A stretch of DNA of 64,000 bases from Pseudomonas sp. W4I3 (GCF_030816195.1 NZ_JAUSXS010000001.1:2875501-2939500); one strand, 5' to 3'. Positions 28,930 through 37,467 are shown, numbered from the stretch's first letter. Program-made: numbers and translations. Notes: a model not told the origin generated them from the letters alone.

Positions 28930-29856
28930 TTATTTGTAGCGCTGTTCGAACACTGCCACCTGCTCAGGCTTGATCAGCTCGAAGGGCACCCACACCTGCG
29001 CTTCAATCGGCTCGCCTTTGATCATCCGCACCGCTGCCTGTAGCGCTTGAGTCGCCTGGGCTTTCGGGTCCTGGAACACCGATGCTGTGAGCGCGCCGCG
29101 CCGGATCGCCGCCAAGCCGTCGGGCAGGCCATCAATGCCGACAATCGCCACTTCGCCCTTGGTCTTGCCGGCTTGCTGCAGGGCCATGGCCGCACCAATC
29201 GCCATTTCATCGTTGTTGGCCACAATCGCATCGAACTGCGTGCCCGCCAGCAGCCAGTTGCTGGTCAGGTCCATGGCCTTGCTGCGTTGCCATTCGGCAC
29301 TTTGTTGCTCAACGATCTTGATCCCGGGAAAGTCCTTGAGCACCTGTTTGGCACCCTCAGTGCGGTCATGGGTGGCGTTTTGCGCCAGGTCACCCATGAT
29401 GATCGCCACGTTGCCCTTGCCACCGAGTTTTTCCGCGAGGTAGCGCATCTGCAATTGTCCGGCTTCGATATCGTTGGACGCCACGGTCACCACCCCCTTG
29501 GGCAGCGTGGGTTGATCGGGATGGCGGTTGACGTACACCAATGGCTTGTTGGCGGCCACGGCGGCGCGCGTCATGTTGGCCGTGGCGGCGGTGTCCACCG
29601 GCAGCACGATGACCGCGTCGACGTTCTGGTTGAGAAACCCTTCGACCTGATTGAGCTGGCGCACCACGTCACCCTGGGCGTCTTCGAACTGGATCTGCAC
29701 GTCCTGTTGCTTGGCGGCCGCTTCAAGGCCGGTGCGCACGTAGGTCATGAAGTTATCGTCGACCCGCGCAATGCTCACGCCGATGCGGTACGCGGCGAAG
29801 GTCCATTGGCTGAACAGCAGCAACAGGGTGGCAACCATCAATGAGTAGCGATGCAT
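28930..29856 (-). CDS. Periplasmic sugar-binding protein (ribose/inositol type, MocB-like), orphan
   Basis: The 308-residue protein has a signal peptide (to about FAA, residue 22) and a type I periplasmic binding fold: RIGVSIARVDDNFMTYVRTGLE, VIVLPVDTAATANMTRAA, NNDEMAIGAAMALQQAG and VGIDGLPDG. It resembles ribose/inositol/rhizopine-binding proteins. Unusually there is no ATPase or permease gene beside it; the nearest CUT2 subunits are AraG/AraH 3 kb away. It is the last gene of the sigma-54-driven operon, 18 bases after the TIM-barrel gene. It may feed a transporter encoded elsewhere or act as a sensor. Confidence 0.88.
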   Translation of the reverse strand: MHRYSLMVATLLLLFSQWTFAAYRIGVSIARVDDNFMTYVRTGLEAAAKQQDVQIQFEDAQGDVVRQLNQVEGFLNQNVDAVIVLPVDTAATANMTRAAVAANKPLVYVNRHPDQPTLPKGVVTVASNDIEAGQLQMRYLAEKLGGKGNVAIIMGDLAQNATHDRTEGAKQVLKDFPGIKIVEQQSAEWQRSKAMDLTSNWLLAGTQFDAIVANNDEMAIGAAMALQQAGKTKGEVAIVGIDGLPDGLAAIRRGALTASVFQDPKAQATQALQAAVRMIKGEPIEAQVWVPFELIKPEQVAVFEQRYK

Positions 29857-29874
29857 GGGGTATTCCTCTTGTTG

Positions 29875-30654
29875 TTATAGGGTGAATGCCTGGCGAAAAC
29901 GCTCCAGGGCCGCTTCGCTGTCGCCGCTGGCCCAGCCTTCCAGACCGACCACGCCGCTGTAGCCGATGGCATGCAGTGCGCGGGCGATCGCCGGGTAATG
30001 GATTTCGCCAGTGCCGGGCTCCTGGCGCCCGGGCACGTCTGCCACCTGGATTTCACCGATGGCACTGCCGGCGCGCTGGATCAGTTCAATCAGGTTCCCT
30101 TCGCCAATCTGCGCGTGGTAAAGGTCCAGGTTCATCTTCACGTGCGGGCTGCCCACCGCTTCGATCAGCGCCAGGGTTTCGTCGGCACGGGCGAAGGGCG
30201 TGCCGGGGTGGTCGACGTCGGTGTTGAGGTTTTCCAGCAGGAACACGCGGCCGGCGTCTTCGCCCAGGCGCGCAATTTTTTCCAGCGTCTTGCAGGCGCT
30301 CAGCCACATGCGCCCGGTGGTGCGGCTGACGGGTTGCACCGGCAGGCCGCCATCACCCAGGCCGGTGCCGTGCAGGTTGAGGCTGGGGCAGTTCAGGCGC
30401 GCGGCGACGCCCAGTGATTCCTGTGCGCTGTGAAGCAGTTGGCGGATGCCTTCGGGGTCGGTGAGCGTGCCGCTGATGTAGCCGGTCATGGAGGTGAAGT
30501 CCGCGCCGGTTGCAGCCAGGGCGCTGATGTCCTTGTCTGTCCAGTTCCAGATTTCCGCGCTGAAGCCGAGTGCATGAATGCGTTTGACCCGTTCGACGAA
30601 CGGCAGGTCGAGGAACACCATCTCGGCACAGATCGCCAGCTTGAACGGGATCAT
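29875..30654 (-). CDS. TIM-barrel sugar isomerase (hydroxypyruvate isomerase / IolE / MocC-like)
   Basis: The 259-residue protein has the xylose-isomerase-like TIM barrel. Metal ligands are expected in LLENLNTDVDHPG (Glu), MNLDLYHAQIGEGN (Asp, His) and IGEIQVADVPGRQEPGTGEI, the last being close to the Hyi family motif, with a final VGLEGWASGDSE Glu. Hyi proteins isomerise hydroxypyruvate, whereas IolE and MocC relatives act on inosose-like sugars, so exact substrate is open. Its ATG at 30654 overlaps the stop of the Gfo/Idh gene (ATGA). Confidence 0.85.
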   Translation of the reverse strand: MIPFKLAICAEMVFLDLPFVERVKRIHALGFSAEIWNWTDKDISALAATGADFTSMTGYISGTLTDPEGIRQLLHSAQESLGVAARLNCPSLNLHGTGLGDGGLPVQPVSRTTGRMWLSACKTLEKIARLGEDAGRVFLLENLNTDVDHPGTPFARADETLALIEAVGSPHVKMNLDLYHAQIGEGNLIELIQRAGSAIGEIQVADVPGRQEPGTGEIHYPAIARALHAIGYSGVVGLEGWASGDSEAALERFRQAFTL

Positions 30655-31655
30655 AGGCTCACCGCCGTGCCTTGCTCGTAGGCCTGGATGCACGCGCGGG
30701 CAATCGCCAGGGCGGCCCGTGCATCTTCGCCGCTGGCCAGGGGCTTGGCGCCGCTGCGCAGGCAGTCGACAAAGTGGTTGAGCTCGGCGATGTAGGCATC
30801 GCGCAGCAGGTCGGTGTCCAGGCGCTGAGTGTCTGCCTGAATGCCTTGGGCCTGGTAGCGCACCAGGTCGGATGCCTGCACGCCGCCCATGGTCAGCATG
30901 CCGGCGCTGCCGAACACTTCACCGCGCACGTCATAGCCATACACCGCCTGGAAGTTGGCCTCGGCGGTGGCTATCGCACCGTTATCGAAGCGGAGGGTGA
31001 CCACGGCAGTGTCGAGAAAGCCTTTGCTTTTGTAATCCGGGGCGATCAGGGCGTCGGCCATGACCTGCACCTGCACCGCCTCGGCACCGGGGTTGAGGTA
31101 GCGCAGGGTGTCGAAGTCGTGGATCAGGGTTTCCAGGAAAATCACCCACTGCGGTGACGCGCCGGGGTTGTTCAGCGCCGGGTCGCGGGTGAGCGAGCGC
31201 AGCAGCTGCGGGGTGCCGATGCGACCTGCGACGACGTCGAGGTGAGCGGTGCGAAAGCTCTTGGCGAAACGCCGGTTGAAACCGACCTGCAAGGGCACGC
31301 GAGCATCGGCGGCGGCGGCGATGGCGCGGTCGGCTTCATCCAGGGTGATGGCCATGGGTTTCTCGCAAAAGATGCCCTTGCCGGCACGGGCGGCGCTGAT
31401 CACCAGCTCGGCATGGCTGCGGGCGGGGGCGGCGATGAGTACGCCGTCGATATCCGGGTCGTCGAGCAGTTGTTGGGGGTCGGTATAGACCTTGTCCACA
31501 CCCAGTTCCGCCGCGAGGCGGGCGGCCTGCCCTGGGGTGGGGTCGGCTATCGCGGCAAGGCAAGCGCCTGGAATGTGGCGGGCGGCGGTCAGGCCGTGGA
31601 AGCTGCCCATGCGACCGGCACCGATCAAGCCCAGGCGGATATGTTTAGTGCTCAT
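30651..31655 (-). CDS. Gfo/Idh/MocA-family oxidoreductase (inositol 2-dehydrogenase-like)
   Basis: The 334-residue protein has an N-terminal Rossmann domain (RLGLIGAGRMGSFHG) and the family hallmark EKP (GIFCEKPMAITLDEAD), then the catalytic region FLETLIHDFDTLRYL with Asp and His. It should oxidise a cyclitol or sugar hydroxyl with NAD(P)+, as inositol dehydrogenase and MocA do. It is the first gene of the minus-strand operon; start ATG 31655 chosen because family sequence begins there. A perfect -24/-12 element lies 57 bases upstream. Confidence 0.9.
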   Translation of the reverse strand: MSTKHIRLGLIGAGRMGSFHGLTAARHIPGACLAAIADPTPGQAARLAAELGVDKVYTDPQQLLDDPDIDGVLIAAPARSHAELVISAARAGKGIFCEKPMAITLDEADRAIAAAADARVPLQVGFNRRFAKSFRTAHLDVVAGRIGTPQLLRSLTRDPALNNPGASPQWVIFLETLIHDFDTLRYLNPGAEAVQVQVMADALIAPDYKSKGFLDTAVVTLRFDNGAIATAEANFQAVYGYDVRGEVFGSAGMLTMGGVQASDLVRYQAQGIQADTQRLDTDLLRDAYIAELNHFVDCLRSGAKPLASGEDARAALAIARACIQAYEQGTAVSL

Positions 31656-31711
31656 GTATGACCCCTTCTTATTGTTGGCCTCAGGACGGTCCTGATGGAT
31701 AAGGGGACGAG

Positions 31712-31728
31712 AGCAAGGGCTGTGCCAA
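31712..31728 (-). promoter_or_regulatory. Sigma-54 (-24/-12) promoter
   Basis: On the minus strand the sequence reads TTGGCACAGCCCTTGCT, matching the sigma-54 consensus (TTGGCAC, five bases, TTGCT) with the invariant GG and GC correctly spaced. It points at the Gfo/Idh operon (start codon 31655) and faces the divergent enhancer-binding protein gene. Confidence 0.9.
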
Positions 31729-31779
31729 TAGTTAAGTTGCTGATATTTAAAGATATTTAACGGCGCCATAAATAAATAG

Positions 31780-31814
31780 TGTCTATTTAAAAGACATGTC
31801 TATGCTGACATGTC
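31780..31814. promoter_or_regulatory. Putative upstream activator sites for the sigma-54 regulator
   Basis: GACATGTC occurs twice, at 31793-31800 and 31807-31814, and TGTC-N9-GACA at 31780-31796 overlaps them. They lie about 65-100 bases upstream of the -24 element at 31728, a normal distance for enhancer sites, and just upstream of the regulator start at 31840. Confidence 0.6.
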
Positions 31815-31839
31815 GAAAACATGAACATGGATACCGCTT

Positions 31840-33810
31840 ATGAGCCCGGCGATCAGTGCGCAAGACCTCGATTACCTGACCGCGCTGGGCCCGGCCGCGC
31901 TCAATGACGGCCCCGTCGCAGCGCTGGAACAGGCGTGGCAGGCCTGCCTGGGTGGGCAGGTCCGGCGCCCGCCGCAGGTTCGTCAGATGATCTGGGATTC
32001 CTGGCGGCGCAGCGTCGCGGCCGGCATCGGTCCGGCGGACAGCGCTTACCGCTTTGTCGCCGCCGACGCACTGGCGGCCACGCTGGCCAACCACCGGGTG
32101 CTGATTGCCGCTGCCGCGCAAGTCATGCATGGATTGCTGGCGTACAACCCGCGCGGGCATATCAACCTCACCGACGCCGACGGCACGACCTTGTATTTCT
32201 GCGGACTGGACATCACGCCGGTGGGCAGTCGCCTGCTTGAATCGGTCCAAGGCACCAACTGCACCGGCCTGGCGCTGGCTCAGGACCATCTGGTGTATGT
32301 GCTGGCCGAAGAAAATTTCGCCGTCGGCCTGCGTCAACGCCGCATGCATTGCGCCGCCGCGCCGATCAAGAACGCCCAGGGCCAGACCTTGGCCATGCTG
32401 ACGCTCACGGCCGAGCCCGGCTGGTTTCACTTCCATACCCTGGGCACCGTCCAGGCGGCGGCGGAAGCCGTGTCCCGGCAGATGGCGTTGCAGGCGTTGC
32501 TGCAAGAGCAGCAAACCGTACTCGAAGTGCTGAACGAAGGCTTGGTGGTGCTGGATGAGCGCGGCTGCATCAAGGCCATCAATCGCTACGCACGGCAACT
32601 GTTCAATGTGGGGCTTGATGTGCTCGGCAGTCCCTTGCAGCGCCTTGGTCGCAGTGAGCTGAGCGAGGCGATGCTGCAGGGTGGTGAGAGTGTGCGCGAC
32701 CTCGATTGCACCTTTCGACTGCCCGACCGTAGCCAGCTGGCCTGCCTGGTCTCGGTGTGCCCGCTGGAGCAGGGCGGGGTGATTGTGTCGGTGCGCGAAA
32801 ACCGCCGCATCCGCGAAATCACCCGGCGTATCGTCGGCACCCAGGCCCGCTACACCTTTGAAACCATCCAGGGCACGTCGCGCGCGATCCAGGATGCACT
32901 GCACCTGGGGCGCATCGCCAGCCGCAGTGACTCCACCACGCTGATCCTCGGCGAAAGCGGCACGGGCAAGGAGTTATTTGCGCAGGCGATTCATAACGGC
33001 AGCGAACGTTGCAATGGCCCCTTCGTGGCGGTGAACTGCGGCGCGATTCCACGGGACCTGGTGCAAAGCGAATTGTTCGGGCATATCGAAGGCGCCTTCA
33101 CCGGCTCGGCGCGCGGCGGTTCGGCGGGCAAGTTTGAACTGGCCGACGGCGGCACGATTTTTCTCGATGAAATCGGCGACATGGCCTTCGATGCTCAGGT
33201 CAGCCTGCTGCGCGTCTTGCAGGAAGGCGAAGTGACCCGCGTCGGCGCCAAGCACTCGCGGCCGGTGGATGTGCGCATCATTGCAGCGACCCACCGCAAT
33301 CTCAGCCAGGCGGTGGCCGAGGGCGCGTTTCGCGAGGACCTTTACTACCGCCTCAATGTGCTGAACATCACGGTGCCACCCTTGCGCATGCGGCGCGAGG
33401 ATATCCCCTTGCTGGCGCGCTATTTCCTGCAGCGCTGCGCGCGCTCGTTGCGTAAACCGCTGCAAGGTTTCGCGCCGGATGCGTTGGCATTGCTCTCCGC
33501 GCATGGCTGGCCGGGCAATGTGCGTGAGCTGGAAAACGCTATCGAGCGCGCGACCAACCTGGCGATGGGCGAGTGGATCCAGCCGGGGGATTTGCCGCTG
33601 GACGCCAGGCCGCGCATTACAGCCAGCCCACATGCGTCGCAACCGACGCAGGAGCTGAGCAGCCACGAAATGCACGCCATCGTCACGGCCCTGACGGCTA
33701 CCGGCGGCAATATCCGCCTGGCCGCGCAACAGCTGAAAGTCTCGCGGGGCGGGTTGTACAACAAGATGAGCCGGTTTGGCCTGAACGCGGCTGATTTCCG
33801 CAGGCCCTGA
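31840..33810 (+). CDS. AcoR-like sigma-54-dependent transcriptional activator
   Basis: The 656-residue activator has an N-terminal GAF-type sensor (about 60-205), a PAS-like segment (about 225-320), the AAA+ domain (about 340-570; Walker A GESGTGKE at 371-378, Walker B GGTIFLDEIGD) and a Fis-type HTH (about 620-650, NIRLAAQQLKVSRGGLYNKM). The sigma-54 contact loop reads GAFTGS (about residues 417-422) in place of the nearly invariant GAFTGA. No receiver domain is present, so it senses a small molecule directly. It is divergent from the Gfo/Idh operon, whose promoter is sigma-54 type, so it almost surely activates that operon. Confidence 0.93.
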   Translation: MSPAISAQDLDYLTALGPAALNDGPVAALEQAWQACLGGQVRRPPQVRQMIWDSWRRSVAAGIGPADSAYRFVAADALAATLANHRVLIAAAAQVMHGLLAYNPRGHINLTDADGTTLYFCGLDITPVGSRLLESVQGTNCTGLALAQDHLVYVLAEENFAVGLRQRRMHCAAAPIKNAQGQTLAMLTLTAEPGWFHFHTLGTVQAAAEAVSRQMALQALLQEQQTVLEVLNEGLVVLDERGCIKAINRYARQLFNVGLDVLGSPLQRLGRSELSEAMLQGGESVRDLDCTFRLPDRSQLACLVSVCPLEQGGVIVSVRENRRIREITRRIVGTQARYTFETIQGTSRAIQDALHLGRIASRSDSTTLILGESGTGKELFAQAIHNGSERCNGPFVAVNCGAIPRDLVQSELFGHIEGAFTGSARGGSAGKFELADGGTIFLDEIGDMAFDAQVSLLRVLQEGEVTRVGAKHSRPVDVRIIAATHRNLSQAVAEGAFREDLYYRLNVLNITVPPLRMRREDIPLLARYFLQRCARSLRKPLQGFAPDALALLSAHGWPGNVRELENAIERATNLAMGEWIQPGDLPLDARPRITASPHASQPTQELSSHEMHAIVTALTATGGNIRLAAQQLKVSRGGLYNKMSRFGLNAADFRRP

Positions 33811-33817
33811 AAGGCCA

Positions 33818-35048
33818 ACCAACCCAAATCCGAAGAACGCCGACCGTCCCCTGTGGGAGCTGTCGAGCTTTAGCGAGGCTGCGATAGCGGTGGGTCAGGC
33901 AACACAAGTGCCAGCAGTACCGCCGCCTTCGTAGCCTCGCCGGGGCTCGACAACTCCCACATTTGATTTGCGTTGGCTGTGAGTGCGGTGCCCGGCTTGC
34001 GAACCCAAATCCAACCAACACCGACAATCCCCTGTGGGAGCTGTCGAGCTTTAGCGAGGCTGCGATAGCGGTGGGTCAGGCGACACAAATGCCAGCAGTA
34101 CCGCCGCCTTCGTAGCCTCGCCGGGGCTCGACAACTCCCACATTTGATCTGCGTTGGCTGTGAGTGCGGTGCCCGGCTTTCGAGCCAAAATCCAAGCAAC
34201 ACCGACAATCCCCTGTGGGAGCTGTCGAGCTTTAGCGAGGCTGCGATAGCGGTGGGTCAGGCAACACAAGTGCCAGCAATACCGCCGCCTTCGTAGCCTC
34301 GCCGGGGCTCGACAACTCCCACATTTGATCTGCGTTGGCTGTGAATGCGGTGTCCGGCTTGCGAACCCAAATCCAAGCAACACCGACAATCCTCTGTGGG
34401 AGCTGTCGAGCTTTAGCGAGGCTGCGATAGCGGTGGGTCAGGCAACACAAGTGCCAGCAATACCGCCGCCTTCGTAGCCTCGCCGGGGCTCGACAACTCC
34501 CACATTTGATCTGCGTTGGCCGTGAGTGCGGTGTCCGGCTTTCGAGCCAAAATCCAAGCAACACCGACAATCCCCTGTGGGAGCTGTCGAGCTTTAGCGA
34601 GGCTGCGATAGCGGTGGGTCAGGCGACACAAATGCCAGCATTACCGCCGCTTTCGTAGCCTCGCCGGGGCTCGACAACTCTCACATTTGATCTGCGTTGG
34701 CCGTGAGTGCGGTGCCTGGCTTGTGAACCCAAATCCAACCAACCCCGACAATCCCCTGTGGGAGCTGTCGAGCTTTAGCGAGGCTGCGATGGCGGTGGGT
34801 CAGGCAACACAAATGCCAGCAGTACCGCCGCCTCCGTAGCCTCGCTCGGGCTCGACAACTTCCACATTCGGTCTGTGTTGGCTGTGAGTGCGGTGCCTGG
34901 CTTGTGAACCCAAATCCAACCAACCCCGACAATCCCCTGTGGGAGCTGTCGAGCTTTAGCGAGGCTGCGATGGCGGTGGGTCAGGCAACACAAATGCCAG
35001 CAGTACCGCCGCCTTCGTAGCCTCGCTAAAGCTCGTCAACTCCTACCT
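33818..35048. repeat. Tandem array of seven 181-bp REPIN-like units
   Basis: The unit CTGTGGGAGCTGTCGAGC begins at 33851, 34032, 34213, 34394, 34575, 34756 and 34937, an exact 181-base period. Each unit has inverted arms TGTGGGAGCTGTCGAGC and GCTCGACAACTCCCACA enclosing about 75 bases, then a spacer of about 65 bases ending CCGACAATCCC. The last unit has a diverged right arm (GCTCGTCAACTCCTAC) and stops near 35048; a partial spacer precedes the first unit. It lies between convergent genes. Confidence 0.95.
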
Positions 35049-35057
35049 TCGATCCCC

Positions 35058-36107
35058 TCAGGTGCCCATATTTTCCGAAGTCACGATCTGCGGCGGGATA
35101 TGCACCCGGTGTCGCGCAGGTTCGAAGGTCTCTTCAGTCTGCAACTGCACCAGCAGCTCGATCAGGGCCACGGCCGTCTGGCGCGGCTGGGAATCCATCA
35201 CCACGTCGATCAATCCCTGGCTCAACGCCTGGCGCGACAGGTCGGTGGACTCCTGCAAAATGGCGCACAACGCCGGGCGCTTGGGCAGTTGCGCCAGGGC
35301 GTTGATCACGCCGTCACCGCCACCGCCCACCACACAGAGCCCGCGCAGGTCGGTGTGGCGGCTGAGCAGGTCGAGGGTGGCTTCTTCGGTGATGTCGCAG
35401 TTGTCCAGGTTGATCAGCGGTTCCAACGGCTTGAGCCCCGGTGCGTGTTCGGCCAGGTAGCTGTGCAAACCTTCGACCCGCGCCTGGTGGCCGAGAAAGC
35501 GATGCCCGCCCAGCAGAATGCCCACGCTGCCTTTGCGCGCACCGCACGTGCGCGCCAACAGCCAACCCATGGTGCGGCCGACGACCTGGTTATCCTGGCC
35601 CACATAAGGTTCGGCGGCCTGTTCGTGAATATCCGAGAGCAGCGCCACCACCGGCACCCCGGCCTGGCGGATGTGCGCCAGGCAGGCATTGATCAACGGA
35701 TGGGCGAAGCTGACCACCGCCAGGGCGTCGCACTGCACGGCCAGTTGCTCGATCTGCGCGACGATGGCGCTGGGTGTGCGGTCGACGATGTACTCGAACT
35801 GGCAGCTCAGGTTGGCGCTGGCGTGATGCTGCGCCGCCGTGCTGATCGACTGGGCCAGGTTGGCGTAGAACGCCTGGGCGGTGCCCAGCAGGAGAATGCC
35901 GAAACGGTAGGTCGGACGCCGTTCGCGGATGCGCTGGCCGATCAGCCGCGCGGCGAAATAACCGACTGCCTCGGCGGCCTGGAACACGTGTTCGGCGGTG
36001 TCCGGGTTGACCGGCGCGCGGGCGTTCAACACGCGGTCGACGGTGGCCACGCTGAGGCCCGCCTGGGCGGCGACGGTGGCGATGGTCGGGCGTTTACTGG
36101 TGTTCAT
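35058..36107 (-). CDS. LacI-family transcriptional regulator
   Basis: The 349-residue protein has the LacI HTH at the N-terminus (TIATVAAQAGLSVATVDRVLNARAPVNPDT) and hinge, then a sugar-binding core (YRFGILLLGTAQAFYANLAQSI, IHEQAAEPYVGQDNQVVGRTMGWLL, LCVVGGGGDGVINAL). It probably binds a sugar or cyclitol. It is divergent from the di-iron oxygenase gene, with the 20-bp palindrome CTTGATAGAAAACTATCAAG 18 bases from its start codon. It likely represses the oxygenase operon and itself. Confidence 0.92.
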   Translation of the reverse strand: MNTSKRPTIATVAAQAGLSVATVDRVLNARAPVNPDTAEHVFQAAEAVGYFAARLIGQRIRERRPTYRFGILLLGTAQAFYANLAQSISTAAQHHASANLSCQFEYIVDRTPSAIVAQIEQLAVQCDALAVVSFAHPLINACLAHIRQAGVPVVALLSDIHEQAAEPYVGQDNQVVGRTMGWLLARTCGARKGSVGILLGGHRFLGHQARVEGLHSYLAEHAPGLKPLEPLINLDNCDITEEATLDLLSRHTDLRGLCVVGGGGDGVINALAQLPKRPALCAILQESTDLSRQALSQGLIDVVMDSQPRQTAVALIELLVQLQTEETFEPARHRVHIPPQIVTSENMGT

Positions 36108-36125
36108 GGCAAGCCCCTTGAGCGT

Positions 36126-36175
36126 CTTGATAGAAAACTATCAAGCCCCGCTGGGCCTGGATGATAGCTTGATAG
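36126..36175. promoter_or_regulatory. LacI operator: palindrome plus repeated half-sites
   Basis: CTTGATAGAAAACTATCAAG (36126-36145) is a perfect inverted repeat with 8-base arms. A further CTTGATAG is at 36168-36175, preceded by TGATAG at 36162-36167. All are in the gap between the LacI gene and the divergent oxygenase gene. Confidence 0.75.
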
Positions 36176-36270
36176 GGAATGGATTCAAGGCCTTGAGGCT
36201 GATTTAGCCGCACTCTATCGTTGGTCTCGCAAAGCCCCTGTAACCCCCACGCTTGCGGAGAACAATAACA

Positions 36271-37356
36271 ATGCCTGAACACACCGCTCACCGCGCCCGG
36301 CGCGATTACAGCCTGACCGGCCCCGAAGCCGCCCGCGCCGCCGAAAAAGGCCTGGTCTCGGCCCGTTGGTACCAGTCGCCGATCCCGCGCAAACGCATGA
36401 AGGAACTGATGCAGCGCCGTGACGGCCCGGCGCTGCTGGACACGGCGATCTGGTTCACGGCGTTGTTCGTCACCGGCTTTGGCGGCTACTGGTTCTGGGG
36501 TTCCTGGGCCTGTGTGCCGTTCTTCCTGGCCTATGGCGTGCTCTACGGCACCGCCTCCAACCCGCGCTGGCACGAAACCGGCCATGGCACGGCGTTCAAG
36601 ACCCGCTGGATGAATGACGCGCTGTACCCGGTGGCGTGTTTCATGTGCCTGTTCGAACCCCATGTATGGCGCTGGAGCCATGCCCGGCATCACACCGATA
36701 CCATCGTCGTCGGCCGTGACCCGGAGATCGTCGAGCCGCGTCCGCCAAGCTTCTGGATGATGTTCCTGAGCCTGTTCAACCTGCCCCTGGCCTGGAAGAC
36801 CTTCAGTGGCGTGGCCCGCCATGCCATCGGCCGGATGAGCGCCCAGGAGCAGGACTTCATTCCCGAATCCGAATGGCCCAAGGTGTTTCGCGCTGCACGT
36901 ATCTGGGTGGGCATCTATGCGTTGGTCATCGGCACTGCCTTGTACCTGCACAGCTGGTTGCCGCTGATGCTGGTGGGGCTGCCGAGCGTGTATGGCGCCT
37001 GGCTGGGCTACCTGTTCGGCCTTACCCAGCACGTGGGCCTGGCCGAAGATGTGCTCGACCACCGCAGCAACTGCCGCACCATTTACATGAACCGCGTGCT
37101 GCGCTTTATCTACATGGACATGAACTACCACCTCGAACACCACATGTACCCGATGGTGCCGTACCACGCGCTCGAACAGCTGCACGAAGAAATCCGCGGC
37201 GACTGCCCGCCGCCGTACGCCAACCTGTTCGAGGCCTACAAGGAAATCCTGCCAACCCTGTGGAAACAGCGCAGCGACCCGTCCTATTTCGTCCAGCGCC
37301 CCACCCAGAGTGGCGAGCGAGCTTGCTCGCACTGGGCTGCGCAGCAGCCCCAATAA
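36271..37356 (+). CDS. Membrane fatty-acid-desaturase/hydroxylase family di-iron oxygenase (MocD-like)
   Basis: The 361-residue integral membrane protein carries the three histidine boxes of the di-iron desaturase/alkane hydroxylase superfamily: HETGH (101-105), HARHH (137-141) and HLEHHMYPMVPYH near residue 288. Hydrophobic segments surround them. Followed by a MocE-type Rieske ferredoxin and a ferredoxin reductase, it has the layout of rhizobial MocDEF, the set credited with demethylating a rhizopine. The last about 15 codons lie inside a REP arm starting at 37310, so its C-terminus (GERACSHWAAQQPQ) appears to be REP-derived. Confidence 0.88.
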   Translation: MPEHTAHRARRDYSLTGPEAARAAEKGLVSARWYQSPIPRKRMKELMQRRDGPALLDTAIWFTALFVTGFGGYWFWGSWACVPFFLAYGVLYGTASNPRWHETGHGTAFKTRWMNDALYPVACFMCLFEPHVWRWSHARHHTDTIVVGRDPEIVEPRPPSFWMMFLSLFNLPLAWKTFSGVARHAIGRMSAQEQDFIPESEWPKVFRAARIWVGIYALVIGTALYLHSWLPLMLVGLPSVYGAWLGYLFGLTQHVGLAEDVLDHRSNCRTIYMNRVLRFIYMDMNYHLEHHMYPMVPYHALEQLHEEIRGDCPPPYANLFEAYKEILPTLWKQRSDPSYFVQRPTQSGERACSHWAAQQPQ

Positions 37357-37438
37357 CCTCACGCAGTCTTTTCAGATAACCCTCAATCGCGACCCTGGGG
37401 CCGCTTCGCAGCTCAGCGCGAGCAAGCTCGCTCGCCAC
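37310..37438. repeat. REPIN, GTGGCGAGCGAGCTTGCTCGC class
   Basis: Inverted arms GTGGCGAGCGAGCTTGCTCGC (37310-37330) and its complement (37418-37438) with a loop holding further short pairing. The left arm overlaps the end of the oxygenase gene; the right arm ends 30 bases before the Rieske ferredoxin gene, so it sits inside the transcript. Confidence 0.9.
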
Positions 37439-37467
37439 AAGGGACGTTATTCACCTGGAGAAAAGTC

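Noticed and set aside
33870..34993. Series of similar 70-112 residue open frames on the minus strand (MSVLLGF..., SQPTQIKCGSC...)
   Set aside because: They are products of the 181-bp tandem repeat. Because 181 is not a multiple of three each copy shifts frame, there is no ribosome site, and the hairpins explain the similarity.
33818..35048. CRISPR-like regular array
   Set aside because: Repeats are 181 bases with internal inverted arms and nearly identical spacers; no cas genes nearby. It is a REPIN tandem array.
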